The notes below the pieces were generated by a model that was not told where the DNA came from, did not search any database, and saw nothing but the letters and a program-made list of their open reading frames with translations. 64,000 nucleotides of DNA from Lachnospiraceae bacterium UBA2864 (GTDB lineage: Bacteria > Bacillota > Clostridia > Lachnospirales > Lachnospiraceae): contig DEFA01000022.1 in NCBI GenBank assembly GCA_002350525.1, positions 149,988 to 213,987 on the forward strand, in the 5' to 3' direction. Within the stretch, counting starts at the first letter, position 1, and each line of letters opens with the position of its first letter. Below are positions 39,200 to 46,919 of this stretch, piece by piece. Position numbers and translations under genes: made by a program.

Positions 39200-40381
39200 A
39201 TGAACAAAAACTATAAAAAAACCAAACTGGCCTGTTACATGGGCTTTATAACGCAGGCAATTACAGCGAATTTTGTGCCCCTCTTATATCTGACCTTTTA
39301 TAAAATGTATGAAATATCACTGGCTAAAATAGCGATGATATCCACAACATTTTTTGTTACACAGCTGATAGTGGATTTTCTGTGTGTAAAGCTGGCAGAT
39401 AAGATGGGTTACAGAAAGAGTATTATCCTTTCCGAGATTATGGCGGGAACAGGTCTTGTAATGCTTTCTTTTGTTCCCGATATCATGCCGGATCATTATA
39501 TGGGAATAATACTCTGTACAATAGTATATGCTATAGGAAGCGGCCTGATAGAAGTATTATGCAGTCCGATCATAGAAGCATGTCCTTTTGAAAATAAAGC
39601 AGGAATGATGACGCTGTTACATTCTTTTTACTGTTGGGGATCTGTCGGAGTTATCTTTCTGTCGACGATATTCTTCAAGGTGTTCGGGATAGACAGGTGG
39701 CGGATACTTGCATTGATATGGACACTTGTTCCGCTTTTGAATATATATAATTTCGCAACCTGCCCGATTGAACCGATAACCGAAGAAAATGAGGGCATGA
39801 AGCTTTCGAAGCTTTTTAAGCAGAAACTGTTCTGGCTTTTCATAATCCTAATGGTCTGTGCGGGAGCCTGCGAAATTGCTATGGGACAGTGGGCATCCAC
39901 ATTTGTTGAATCTGCTTTACATGTATCGAAGAGCGTCGGTGATCTTGCAGGACCTTGTGCATTTGCACTTTTCATGGGAGTCAGCAGAGTGCTTTACTCT
40001 AAGTACGGTGAAAAAAGAAATCTTACCGTGTTTATGATGATATGTGGAATACTGTGTTTATCAAGCTACCTTATAGCATCCCTTACCAGCCTCAGTATAA
40101 TGGGACTCATAGGATGTATGTTATGCGGTTTTTCGGTAGGTATAATGTGGCCGGGCTCGATAAGTATAGCATCGAAGAAAATGCCGAAAGCAGGAACGGC
40201 ACTGTTTGCATTTCTCGCACTTGCGGGAGATCTGGGAGGTGCGCTGGGACCTGCGGTTGTAGGTACTGTTTCGCAGAGAGCGAGTGATGACTTAAAAGCA
40301 GGAATTCTTGCGGGTATTTTGTTTCCGATAGTTCTTATAATCTGCACGATATTTCTTAATAAAAAGAATCCGGATACATAG
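39200..40381 (+). CDS. Major facilitator superfamily transporter
   Basis: A 393-residue protein with about 12 membrane helices. The loop between helices 2 and 3, 'VDFLCVKLADKMGYRKSIIL', is the MFS motif A (GxLaDrxGrk variant), and 'GVSRVLYSKYGEKRNLTVFM' is its counterpart in the second half. The plan with 'GSGLIEVLCSPIIEACPFE' resembles sugar or fucose-type permeases of the FGHS group. GGAGG is 5 nt before ATG 39200. It follows the ProX-type gene closely and may be co-transcribed. Substrate unknown. Confidence 0.88.
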   Translation: MNKNYKKTKLACYMGFITQAITANFVPLLYLTFYKMYEISLAKIAMISTTFFVTQLIVDFLCVKLADKMGYRKSIILSEIMAGTGLVMLSFVPDIMPDHYMGIILCTIVYAIGSGLIEVLCSPIIEACPFENKAGMMTLLHSFYCWGSVGVIFLSTIFFKVFGIDRWRILALIWTLVPLLNIYNFATCPIEPITEENEGMKLSKLFKQKLFWLFIILMVCAGACEIAMGQWASTFVESALHVSKSVGDLAGPCAFALFMGVSRVLYSKYGEKRNLTVFMMICGILCLSSYLIASLTSLSIMGLIGCMLCGFSVGIMWPGSISIASKKMPKAGTALFAFLALAGDLGGALGPAVVGTVSQRASDDLKAGILAGILFPIVLIICTIFLNKKNPDT

Positions 40382-40477
40382 TATCCTAATATTTTAACTG
40401 TCAGGATGATGGTTAAAACCTGTCATGAGGATGATGAAAACAGTTGACAAAATGACGAAATCTGTTGACAGAATTTG

Positions 40478-40564
40478 TTGACAAAACGAAATATAAAGTA
40501 TAATATAAATATAGTGACCGCGTGGTCACTATATTTTGAAATTGATGGTGACCATGTGGTCATC
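40478..40564 (+). promoter_or_regulatory. Promoter and two operators of the TetR-hydrolase operon
   Basis: TTGACA (40478-40483) and TAATAT (40501-40506) are 17 bp apart; two further TTGACA copies lie at 40444 and 40465. Operator 1 is ATAGTGACC (40511-40519) and GGTCACTAT (40524-40532), perfect, on the start point. Operator 2 is GGTGACC (40547-40553) and GGTCATC (40558-40564), imperfect, with the same 4-base centre. Confidence 0.72.
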
Positions 40565-40597
40565 GGAGTCCGGATATAGGAATAGGAGTGATGAGAT

Positions 40598-41215
40598 ATG
40601 CCTTTAAAAGTTTTTACGGAGCTGGACAGTGAAAAACAGGAGAGGATAATCAGTGCTGCATTAAAGGAATTTGCAGAGTATGGATATGAGAACGGTTCTA
40701 CTAACAGGATAGTGAAGGACTGCGGTATAAGTAAAGGAAGTCTGTTCAAATATTTTGAGAATAAAGAAGAACTGTATTTCTATCTGATCGAAACAGTGTC
40801 TGCCCGGATGGCTGAAGAAACGGGAGCTGCTATCGGGAAGCTTTCCAAGGATTTATATGAGAGGGTGATAGAGTACTCGGCTGCTGAGATATCCTGGTAT
40901 ATTTCGAATCCGGTTATGGGAAGATTTCTTATCGGTGCTGCCGCAGAGACCGGCTCTGATATTGGAAGGAAGATCATGGAAAGATACGGAACGAAGAGTA
41001 CGGATATATATGAAGAGCTGCTTAAAGGAGTTGATATGTCAGAGTTTCATAACAGCAGAAGAGAAATATCGGATATTCTGAGATGGGTTCTGATGGGCTA
41101 TAACAGCAGCTTTCTGGAGAATAATCGGGATAGTGGTGATGATATCGAAAAGATGAAAAAGAAATATATAAAGGAACTGAAGATACATCTTAAGGTGTTG
41201 AAGAACGGACTTTAG
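40598..41215 (+). CDS. TetR/AcrR-family transcriptional regulator
   Basis: A 205-residue TetR-type repressor with helix-turn-helix 'STNRIVKDCGISKGSLFKYF' and following 'ENKEELYFYLIE'. AGGAGTGATGAG precedes ATG 40598. Two palindromes with GGTCAC half-sites lie between the promoter and this gene, consistent with autorepression. It is paired with an alpha/beta hydrolase gene 36 bp downstream, suggesting that the inducer is related to the hydrolase's substrate. Confidence 0.9.
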   Translation: MPLKVFTELDSEKQERIISAALKEFAEYGYENGSTNRIVKDCGISKGSLFKYFENKEELYFYLIETVSARMAEETGAAIGKLSKDLYERVIEYSAAEISWYISNPVMGRFLIGAAAETGSDIGRKIMERYGTKSTDIYEELLKGVDMSEFHNSRREISDILRWVLMGYNSSFLENNRDSGDDIEKMKKKYIKELKIHLKVLKNGL

Positions 41216-41251
41216 GATATAAGAAAGTTCACGTGAAGAAAGGACAGAGAT

Positions 41252-42064
41252 ATGGATAAGAATCTGATAAACGGATGTGTGGATATAGGCGGCACGGATA
41301 TGTATTATGTGGCTTTCGGAACCGGAAAGAAGAAAGTAGTTATGCTTCCGGGACTTTCGGATGGACTTGCAACTGTAAAAGGAAAGGCAAGGATACTTGT
41401 ACTTCCGTATAAAAAGTATCTGAATGATTATACAGTATATATGTTCAGCCGTAAGAATAAGATGCCGGAAGGATATTCGATACGGGATATGGCGGATGAT
41501 CAGGTGCAGGTGATGAAGAAGCTTGGAATAGAGAAAGCATATGTATGCGGTGTGTCACAGGGCGGAATGATAGCGCAGTGTATCGCGATATATCATCCGG
41601 AAGTTATTGAAAAACTGGTGCTTGCGGTTACGGCTCCGTATGCGAATGAGGTTGCCCGTTCGGCAGTATCCGGATGGATCAGGATGGCTGAGGAGAACGA
41701 TCACAAAACTCTTATGGTGGATACGGCAGATAAAACGTATTCTGAGAAGTATCTTGCCAAAAACAGAAAGTACTTTCCGCTCATTTCCAAGTTTACCAAG
41801 CCTTCAAGCTACGAAAGATTTTTCAGAAATGCTGAGGCAATTTTATGTTTTGATGTTAGAAAAGAATTATCAAGGATAATTGCACCTACTTTTATCATTG
41901 CGGGAGAGGATGATAAGACTGTGGGAAATGAGGCTGTGGTGGAACTCAAAGAAGGAATAGCTGACAGCGGGGTATACGTTTATAAAGGACTCGGACACGG
42001 TGCATTTGAAGAAGCAAAAGACTTTTATGACAGGATATTTGTATATTTTAACGGCAATTTATGA
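41252..42064 (+). CDS. Alpha/beta hydrolase fold protein
   Basis: A 270-residue hydrolase. Oxyanion segment 'VVMLPGLSDGL', nucleophile elbow 'VCGVSQGGMIAQCIA' (Ser), acid in 'FIIAGEDDKTVG' and histidine in 'YKGLGHGAFEEAKDF'. No signal peptide or membrane segment. It is of the classical esterase/C-C hydrolase type rather than the HSL type seen at 18105 and 26658. Co-transcribed with the TetR gene before it. Substrate unknown; an ester or lactone that also serves as inducer is a reasonable guess. Confidence 0.82.
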   Translation: MDKNLINGCVDIGGTDMYYVAFGTGKKKVVMLPGLSDGLATVKGKARILVLPYKKYLNDYTVYMFSRKNKMPEGYSIRDMADDQVQVMKKLGIEKAYVCGVSQGGMIAQCIAIYHPEVIEKLVLAVTAPYANEVARSAVSGWIRMAEENDHKTLMVDTADKTYSEKYLAKNRKYFPLISKFTKPSSYERFFRNAEAILCFDVRKELSRIIAPTFIIAGEDDKTVGNEAVVELKEGIADSGVYVYKGLGHGAFEEAKDFYDRIFVYFNGNL

Positions 42065-42151
42065 AAAATTATGTATAATTCGAGTATTTCTGATATAATG
42101 GCGCAGTAGTTTGCTTGATACTGCATCAGATATATGATATCGAAATGATGT

Positions 42152-42340
42152 ATAAGACCGGAAAGCCGGCCAAACAGCAGTTTTCAATATCTGTTCCGAG
42201 ACCTTCTGGGATATAGAGGATTCTCGGAGTATGGAGTTGATATAAAAGCTGCTTTTGATAATGATCCGAAGAAGATAGATCAGACATTTACAAGATGTCC
42301 TCGGGGGCGAAGTCGCGTGTTCACGTGCGGCTGTAGATAA
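42152..42340 (+). pseudogene. Possible relic resembling the Rex NAD-binding domain; rest of the gap unassigned
   Basis: One frame reads 'SSFQYLFRDLLGYRGFSEYG' then 'VDIKAAFDNDPKKIDQTF' without any start codon. The segment 'GFSEYGVDIKAAFDNDPKKI' resembles the Rossmann domain of the redox regulator Rex, but the glycine-rich loop is missing. It may equally be from another Rossmann protein. The 417-bp gap between the hydrolase at 41252 and the ArsR gene otherwise holds a TATAAT-like box near 42094 and the ArsR promoter. Confidence 0.3.
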
Positions 42341-42415
42341 CGGATGGCTTCCAAAAGAGAGTCAGGTCGGGCAGACGGCATTTTTGTATTATCCGTAAGT
42401 TTTTTTGATTCATAC

Positions 42416-42468
42416 ATTGACAAATATCTATGTGAAGAGTATCCTGTCAAACATAGATATATATCAAT
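42416..42468 (+). promoter_or_regulatory. ArsR promoter and long imperfect palindrome
   Basis: TTGACA (42417-42422) and TATCCT (42440-42445) with a 17-bp spacer. Two 18-base arms, 42416-42433 and 42451-42468, are complementary at about 16 positions and flank the -10, each containing an ATCTATGT-type half-site. This fits an ArsR-family dimer operator. Confidence 0.6.
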
Positions 42469-42481
42469 GCGAGGTGAGAAT

Positions 42482-42751
42482 ATGAAAGCTGCTGAAGTTG
42501 CACTGATCTGCAAAGCTTTGGGAGATCCCAACAGATTGGAAATAGTAAGAATGTTATCAGGTGGAGAAAAATGCGGATGTCATCTTCTGGAACGTTTTGA
42601 AATAACTCAGCCGACGCTGTCTCATCATATGAAGATACTGGTTGAGTGCGGACTGGTTAAAGACAGGAAAGACGGCAAATGGCATCATTACTCTCTTAAC
42701 AGTGTTACACTTTCAGGTTTCAGAGAGTATATCGATAATCTGAACAGTTAA
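42482..42751 (+). CDS. ArsR/SmtB-family regulator with CxC motif
   Basis: An 89-residue winged-helix repressor. The recognition region is 'ITQPTLSHHMKILVECGLVK' with the wing 'DRKDGKWHHYSL'. Residues Cys31 and Cys33 in 'GGEKCGCHLLERF' form the alpha-3 CxC site that binds As(III) or soft metals in ArsR. ATG 42482 has GAGGTGAG upstream; an ATG at 42344 in the same frame would add a stretch that overlaps the operator and is rejected. No arsenic efflux gene is adjacent; the next gene is a dehydrogenase. The ligand may therefore be a metalloid, a thiol-reactive compound or redox state. Confidence 0.85.
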   Translation: MKAAEVALICKALGDPNRLEIVRMLSGGEKCGCHLLERFEITQPTLSHHMKILVECGLVKDRKDGKWHHYSLNSVTLSGFREYIDNLNS

Positions 42752-42775
42752 TAATATGATAGGAGGTTAAGGATA

Positions 42776-43504
42776 ATGGATTTTAAAGGAAAGGTTATCG
42801 TGGTAACGGGTACGAGCTCCGGTATGGGGAAGAGCTGTGCCGAGATGTTACTGAAGAGCGGCGCTGCGGTCTATGGCTTTGACATAAAGGACAGCAGTAT
42901 AGAGCATAGTGGTTATAAGCATTTTAATGTAAGCATAGTTGATGAGGAAGCTGTTAAGCAGAGTGTGGATGAGATTGTAAATGAGTATGGACGGATTGAC
43001 GGACTTGTAAATGCTGCCGGAATCTGGGGAAACAGCAAGCCTTTTTATGAGATCGAGACAGAAGATTTTAGGAGAGTGCTTAATGTTAATACGGTCGGTG
43101 CATTTATCATGTCGAAATATGTTTCAAATATAATGAGACTTAAGAATTCCGGAAAGATAGTAAATATAAGCTGCATCCGTTCGACCATATATAGGGGAAA
43201 TATGTCGGATTATGCCTCGTCGAAGGGGGCGATAGTTTCTCTTACATCGGCAATGGCTCTAGATCTTGCGCCATTTAACATACAGGTAAATGCAGTCGCA
43301 CCGGGATTTATATATACGGGAATGACGAAAGCTTCATTTGATAATCCCGAGATCCGTTCCCAGTCGGAACAGCTTATCCCTTCCGGCAGGATCGGAAAAC
43401 CGGAGGACATAGCTTCAGTTGTTATGTTCCTTTTATCGGATATGGCTGATTATATGACGGGTACAAATGTATTTGCGGACGGAGGATATCATATACAAAA
43501 ATAA
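42776..43504 (+). CDS. Short-chain dehydrogenase/reductase (SDR)
   Basis: A 242-residue classical SDR. Cofactor motif 'VTGTSSGMGKS' (TGxxxGxG) at about residues 11-21, Asp in 'GFDIKD' favouring NAD(H), 'NAAGIWG', the catalytic Ser in 'NISCIRSTIYRG', and 'YASSKGA' (YxxxK). The end 'GTNVFADGGY' is typical of the 3-oxoacyl-ACP reductase/sugar-alcohol dehydrogenase group. AGGAGG precedes ATG 42776. It lies 24 bp after the ArsR gene and is probably controlled by it. The substrate is not predictable. Confidence 0.88.
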   Translation: MDFKGKVIVVTGTSSGMGKSCAEMLLKSGAAVYGFDIKDSSIEHSGYKHFNVSIVDEEAVKQSVDEIVNEYGRIDGLVNAAGIWGNSKPFYEIETEDFRRVLNVNTVGAFIMSKYVSNIMRLKNSGKIVNISCIRSTIYRGNMSDYASSKGAIVSLTSAMALDLAPFNIQVNAVAPGFIYTGMTKASFDNPEIRSQSEQLIPSGRIGKPEDIASVVMFLLSDMADYMTGTNVFADGGYHIQK

Positions 43505-43588
43505 GATCGACAAAGTTCGGTACAACAGGCTATAAGGGAGTTTAAGCCGGATACAGGTTATTCTCGATGAAATCGATTAATAAAATAT

Positions 43589-43656
43589 ATTGAATTTAAA
43601 TTCAATAAAATATTGACATTTTATTTTTATGGTGCTATATTGAATACAGATTCAAT
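43589..43656 (+). promoter_or_regulatory. Promoter and paired operators of the FAD oxidoreductase-TetR operon
   Basis: TTGACA (43613-43618) and TATATT (43636-43641, with TGC before it) have a 17-bp spacer. Operator 1, ATTGAATTTAAATTCAAT (43589-43606), is a perfect palindrome upstream of the -35. Operator 2, ATTGAATACAGATTCAAT (43639-43656), covers the start point. Their centres are 50 bp apart. Confidence 0.72.
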
Positions 43657-43691
43657 GAAAATATATTCAATATGAAAGGACATAGAATAAA

Positions 43692-45191
43692 ATGAGTAAT
43701 GTAAATGCGAAGGAAAAGGTTATAATCATCGGAGGCGGAATCGCAGGTCTTTCAGCAGGTGTATATGCACTTCGTGCAGGATTTGATGCTGAGATTTATG
43801 AAAAGAATGCTATTCCTGGCGGAGAATGTATAGGATGGAACAGACAGGGATATCATATAGATAACTGTATACATTGGCTTACGGGAACAAGAAAAGATAC
43901 TGATATGTATGAGGTATGGAAAAAGGTAGGTGCTCTTTCCGATGACACAGAATATGCTGAAATCAATGCCTTTTATTCAACAATCAGTAACGGACAGACA
44001 GCAACACTCTGGAATGATCTTGAGCGTACCAAGAGAGAACTTATCGCTATTTCTCCGGAAGATGAGGAGGAGATAAGAAAATTCATTCAGTATGTAGAGT
44101 ATTCAAAGCAGTGCCTTTTCCCGGCGAAAAAGCCTATGGAAATGTGGGGAGTAAAAGATTACATAGATATGGGAAAAAACATGGTCGATTTTCCGAAGGT
44201 TATGAAGGAATTCGGAAAGATATCTCTTGAAGATTACAGCAAGAGATTTAAGTCCCCTATTCTCAGAAAACTCATGTGTGATTATCTGCCAAAGGAGTAC
44301 TGTGCTTATGCATTTCTTGTATCTTATGCAACTATGGCAGACGGTAACGGCAAGATCCCTATGGGTGCATCTCTTCAGATGTCACTTCGTATGGAGAAAA
44401 AGTTTAAAGACTTAGGCGGAAAAATCTATTATAATTCAAGTATTAAGAAGATTGATCTGGATAAAAAGTCGGCTGTCGGAATTACACTTGATGATGGAAA
44501 ATCCATAAGAGGAGACTATATTATCCCTACAGTTGATTCTTATGTTCTATTTAATAAGCTTCTTCCTGCCGGATATATGCCGAAAGAAGTTAAGGCTGCA
44601 TACGAAGCACCAAAAAAGTATCCTACGATAAGTGGATTTCAGGTTGCATTTGCGGTAAGTGAAAATTATGATAGAGGAGAGACGGTATTTATAGATATCG
44701 ATCCTATAAAGATCGGAAATCGTACATTTGAAAGGATGTACGTAAAGGCCTACGGTTATGATCCGCTCTTTGTTAAAGACGGAAAGCAGGTTATCCAGAC
44801 TTGTATATCTCAGACAGATGAGGATTTTGAGGTATGGAAGAACCTGAGTGAAGATGAATATAAAGCACTTAAGGATAAACTTGTGAAGGAAGTAGAGAAG
44901 AGAATTCAGGATGCTTTCCCTGAACTTGTAGGTGATATGATGTTTCTTGATTGCTGGACACCGCTTACTTATGAGAGATATTGCAATGCATATCATGGAA
45001 GCTATATGAGTTTTACAACAACTCCTGAAGCCAAGCAGCTTAAACTGAAAGGCAAAGTAAAGGGAATAGATAATCTTTATCTTGCAGGTCAGTGGACCAG
45101 TTCACCCGGGGGACTTCCGGTTGCGGCAGCCAGCGGTAAATTTGCGATCCAGAGAATCCTTAAGAGCAAAAAACTCAGTATAGATATCTAA
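43692..45191 (+). CDS. NAD(P)/FAD-dependent oxidoreductase, phytoene-desaturase (CrtI) family
   Basis: A 499-residue flavoprotein. The N-terminal FAD-binding motif is 'VIIIGGGIAGLSAGVYALRA' (GxGxxG), followed by 'EIYEKNAIPGGECIGWNRQG', and the C-terminal FAD signature is 'NLYLAGQWTSSPGGLPVAA'. Gut and rumen clostridia carry several such CrtI-like proteins without carotenoid pathways, and no carotenoid gene is present here, so the substrate is probably another unsaturated or hydroxylated lipid-like compound. GAAAGGA precedes the ATG. It is in an operon with the TetR at 45226, which likely binds the paired ATTGAAT palindromes. Confidence 0.85.
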   Translation: MSNVNAKEKVIIIGGGIAGLSAGVYALRAGFDAEIYEKNAIPGGECIGWNRQGYHIDNCIHWLTGTRKDTDMYEVWKKVGALSDDTEYAEINAFYSTISNGQTATLWNDLERTKRELIAISPEDEEEIRKFIQYVEYSKQCLFPAKKPMEMWGVKDYIDMGKNMVDFPKVMKEFGKISLEDYSKRFKSPILRKLMCDYLPKEYCAYAFLVSYATMADGNGKIPMGASLQMSLRMEKKFKDLGGKIYYNSSIKKIDLDKKSAVGITLDDGKSIRGDYIIPTVDSYVLFNKLLPAGYMPKEVKAAYEAPKKYPTISGFQVAFAVSENYDRGETVFIDIDPIKIGNRTFERMYVKAYGYDPLFVKDGKQVIQTCISQTDEDFEVWKNLSEDEYKALKDKLVKEVEKRIQDAFPELVGDMMFLDCWTPLTYERYCNAYHGSYMSFTTTPEAKQLKLKGKVKGIDNLYLAGQWTSSPGGLPVAAASGKFAIQRILKSKKLSIDI

Positions 45192-45225
45192 AAGATAATT
45201 AATATGTATTATTTGAGGAACAAAG

Positions 45226-45798
45226 ATGACAAGAAAAGAGCAGAAGGAAGAAAAAAGACAAAAGATACTCATGACGGCACTCGCATTATTTGTTGAGCGT
45301 GGGTATTACGATACCAAAATCACTGATATAGCTTCGGCGGTTCCCATGAGTACGGGACTGATGTTTCACTATTTCGAATCTAAGGAAGAACTTTGGCTCG
45401 AGTTGGTGAAGATGGGAGCGGCAGGTACCAAGTCAGCGAGTGGTGCGGAAGCGGGCGAAATACCGCCGGGTATCTATCTGGAGAAATTTTTGGAACAGCT
45501 CTTTTCATATGCAAAAGATCAGCCGTGGGTGTTCAATATGTTCGTCCTGATGGGACAGGCAAGGAGGAGTGGAATGCCGGAGGAGGCGAGACGGGTTGCG
45601 CTTTCGGTAGATACGATCAAAGATACGGAAAAGCTTATAAAGAAAGGACAGAAGGATGGAATCTTTAGAAGCGGAGATCCGGAACTCCTTTCAAGATGCT
45701 TCTGGGCATCGGTTCAGGGAATTATGGAAGAGATGGCTATGGATAAAGAGATGAAGGCTCCGGATCCAAAGTGGATAATGGCACTTATTTTAAAATAG
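45226..45798 (+). CDS. TetR/AcrR-family transcriptional regulator
   Basis: A 190-residue TetR protein with helix-turn-helix 'KITDIASAVPMSTGLMFHYF' and 'ESKEELWLELV'. It is downstream of the oxidoreductase gene by 34 bp, so both are likely made from the promoter at 43613, and two ATTGAAT palindromes there are its probable operators. The lysine- and glutamate-rich first 15 residues are a common TetR extension. GAGGAAC precedes ATG 45226. Ligand unknown; a substrate or product of the oxidoreductase is the natural guess. Confidence 0.88.
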   Translation: MTRKEQKEEKRQKILMTALALFVERGYYDTKITDIASAVPMSTGLMFHYFESKEELWLELVKMGAAGTKSASGAEAGEIPPGIYLEKFLEQLFSYAKDQPWVFNMFVLMGQARRSGMPEEARRVALSVDTIKDTEKLIKKGQKDGIFRSGDPELLSRCFWASVQGIMEEMAMDKEMKAPDPKWIMALILK

Positions 45799-45841
45799 TG
45801 AAGAGACAAAAGTACAGGTAAGGCATGACCATCATGTTAAT

Positions 45842-46056
45842 GAATTAACAGCAGCGTGTAATGCTATAGGAGGTTGGAAAACTGGTAATGCTGTAATTAC
45901 TCCCGGGTTTAATCTTCCTGCAAAATATATAATTCATGCTGTTGGTCCGAGATGGAGGGGTGGTTGTATGCAGGAATCGTTGAAGCTAAGTTAAAGGATA
46001 CATGGGAAATTGCATTAAAAAGTTATAAGAATAATACTGTCAAAATAATTTATTAG
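45842..46056 (+). pseudogene. Relic of a macrodomain (ADP-ribose hydrolase) gene
   Basis: Without a start codon the frame reads 'ELTAACNAIGGWKTGNAVIT' and 'PGFNLPAKYIIHAVGPRWRG', a clear macrodomain core (substrate loop TGNAxITPGFNLP, then IIHAVGPRW). It breaks at a stop; after a shift 'EAKLKDTWEIALKSYKNNTV' continues to the CIRCE element. The N-terminal ADP-ribose loop and the C-terminus are missing. The relic fills most of the 406-bp gap between the TetR and hsp20 genes; the rest is the hsp20 promoter and leader. Confidence 0.75.
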
Positions 46057-46095
46057 CACTCACCACTTGACAGTGCTAATAATTTGTGCTATAAC
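46053..46095 (+). promoter_or_regulatory. CIRCE element and promoter of hsp20
   Basis: TTAGCACTC (46053-46061), nine bases, CAGTGCTAA (46071-46079): the HrcA-binding CIRCE inverted repeat with one mismatch from consensus. TTGACA (46067-46072) overlaps it, and TATAAC (46090-46095, TGC before) follows at 17 bp. HrcA binding would block the -35. Confidence 0.88.
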
Positions 46096-46143
46096 GTAGT
46101 CAGAACAAAGGAATAGAGAAGATTCCGATAAAGAATCCAAACA

Positions 46144-46196
46144 CTCCTTCCCTTGCTCATGAAACATATTATTAAATATTTTTCTTGAGAAGGAGG
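46144..46196 (+). promoter_or_regulatory. Leader stem that can hide the hsp20 ribosome site (candidate RNA thermometer)
   Basis: CTCCTT (46144-46149) can pair with AAGGAG (46190-46195), the ribosome site, and CTCATGAAA (46156-46164) with TTTCTTGAG (46181-46189), one mismatch. A six-base bulge and an AT-rich loop would make it heat-labile. Confidence 0.5.
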
Positions 46197-46204
46197 AATG
46201 ACTT

Positions 46205-46651
46205 ATGTTACTACCTAGTATTTTTGGAGAAAACTTATTGGATGACTGGATGGATTTTCCAAGGATTGATTTCGGTGATGTTGATCGCAAGCTATACGGA
46301 AAAAGAGCTGCACAGGTTATGAAGACTGATGTGCATGAGCATGATGACAAGTATGAATTGGACATCGATTTGCCAGGATTTAAGAAAGATGAGATTAAAC
46401 TCTCACTTGAGAATGGTTATCTGTCAGTAAGTGCTTCTAAGGGTCTTGATAAGGATGAAAAGGACAAGAAGGGTAAGATCATCCGTCAGGAACGTTATGC
46501 TGGTGCCATGCAGAGAAGCTTCTATGTAGGTGAAGCAGTTAAGCAGGAGGATGTAAAAGCCAAGTTCGAGGATGGCGTTTTGAAACTGTCAATTCCAAAG
46601 AGTGAAACGGAAAAACTTCCGGAGAAAAAGTATATAGCTATTGAAGGATAA
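46205..46651 (+). CDS. Small heat shock protein, Hsp20/alpha-crystallin family
   Basis: A 148-residue chaperone that holds unfolding proteins. The alpha-crystallin domain runs from 'VMKTDVHEHDDKYELDIDLP' (about residue 38) through 'GFKKDEIKLSLENGYLSVSA' to 'AKFEDGVLKLSIPK', ending with 'KKYIAIEG'. Length and order are typical of clostridial Hsp18. ATG 46205 has AGGAGG at 8 nt; the ATG at 46198 is in another frame and stops at once. Control is layered: a CIRCE element over the promoter and a possible temperature-sensitive leader fold. A strong terminator follows, so the gene is monocistronic. Confidence 0.96.
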   Translation: MLLPSIFGENLLDDWMDFPRIDFGDVDRKLYGKRAAQVMKTDVHEHDDKYELDIDLPGFKKDEIKLSLENGYLSVSASKGLDKDEKDKKGKIIRQERYAGAMQRSFYVGEAVKQEDVKAKFEDGVLKLSIPKSETEKLPEKKYIAIEG

Positions 46652-46664
46652 TATGTAACTAAGG

Positions 46665-46710
46665 GGATGCCGTGGTTGTACCGGAGTGTACGATTACGGC
46701 ATCCTTTTTT
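46665..46710 (+). terminator. Rho-independent terminator of hsp20
   Basis: GGATGCCGT (46665-46673) pairs with ACGGCATCC (46696-46704), followed by six T. The remaining bases up to 46919 contain no gene that I can see. Confidence 0.85.
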
Positions 46711-46919
46711 ATGCCCTCAAAGAGCTGAACTGTATTTTACACCAAATAGGTTTGAAAAGTGATTCATAGCTGCCTTATATTTTTGATGAGTGGCAAAGCC
46801 GGAGTATGGATGATTACTTAGAGAGCATCCCTCTTTTTGTATGTCATGTATATATCATGTATGGTATAGTAGAATTGTCATTTGTTAAACTTCGATTTGG
46901 CAATGTGTGAGGAAAGTAT

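Noticed and set aside
40444..40483. Iterated TTGACA repeats as a regulatory array
   Set aside because: Three TTGACA copies occur but only the last has a properly spaced -10; spacing of the copies is irregular (21 and 13 bp), so the rest may be chance in an AT-rich gap.
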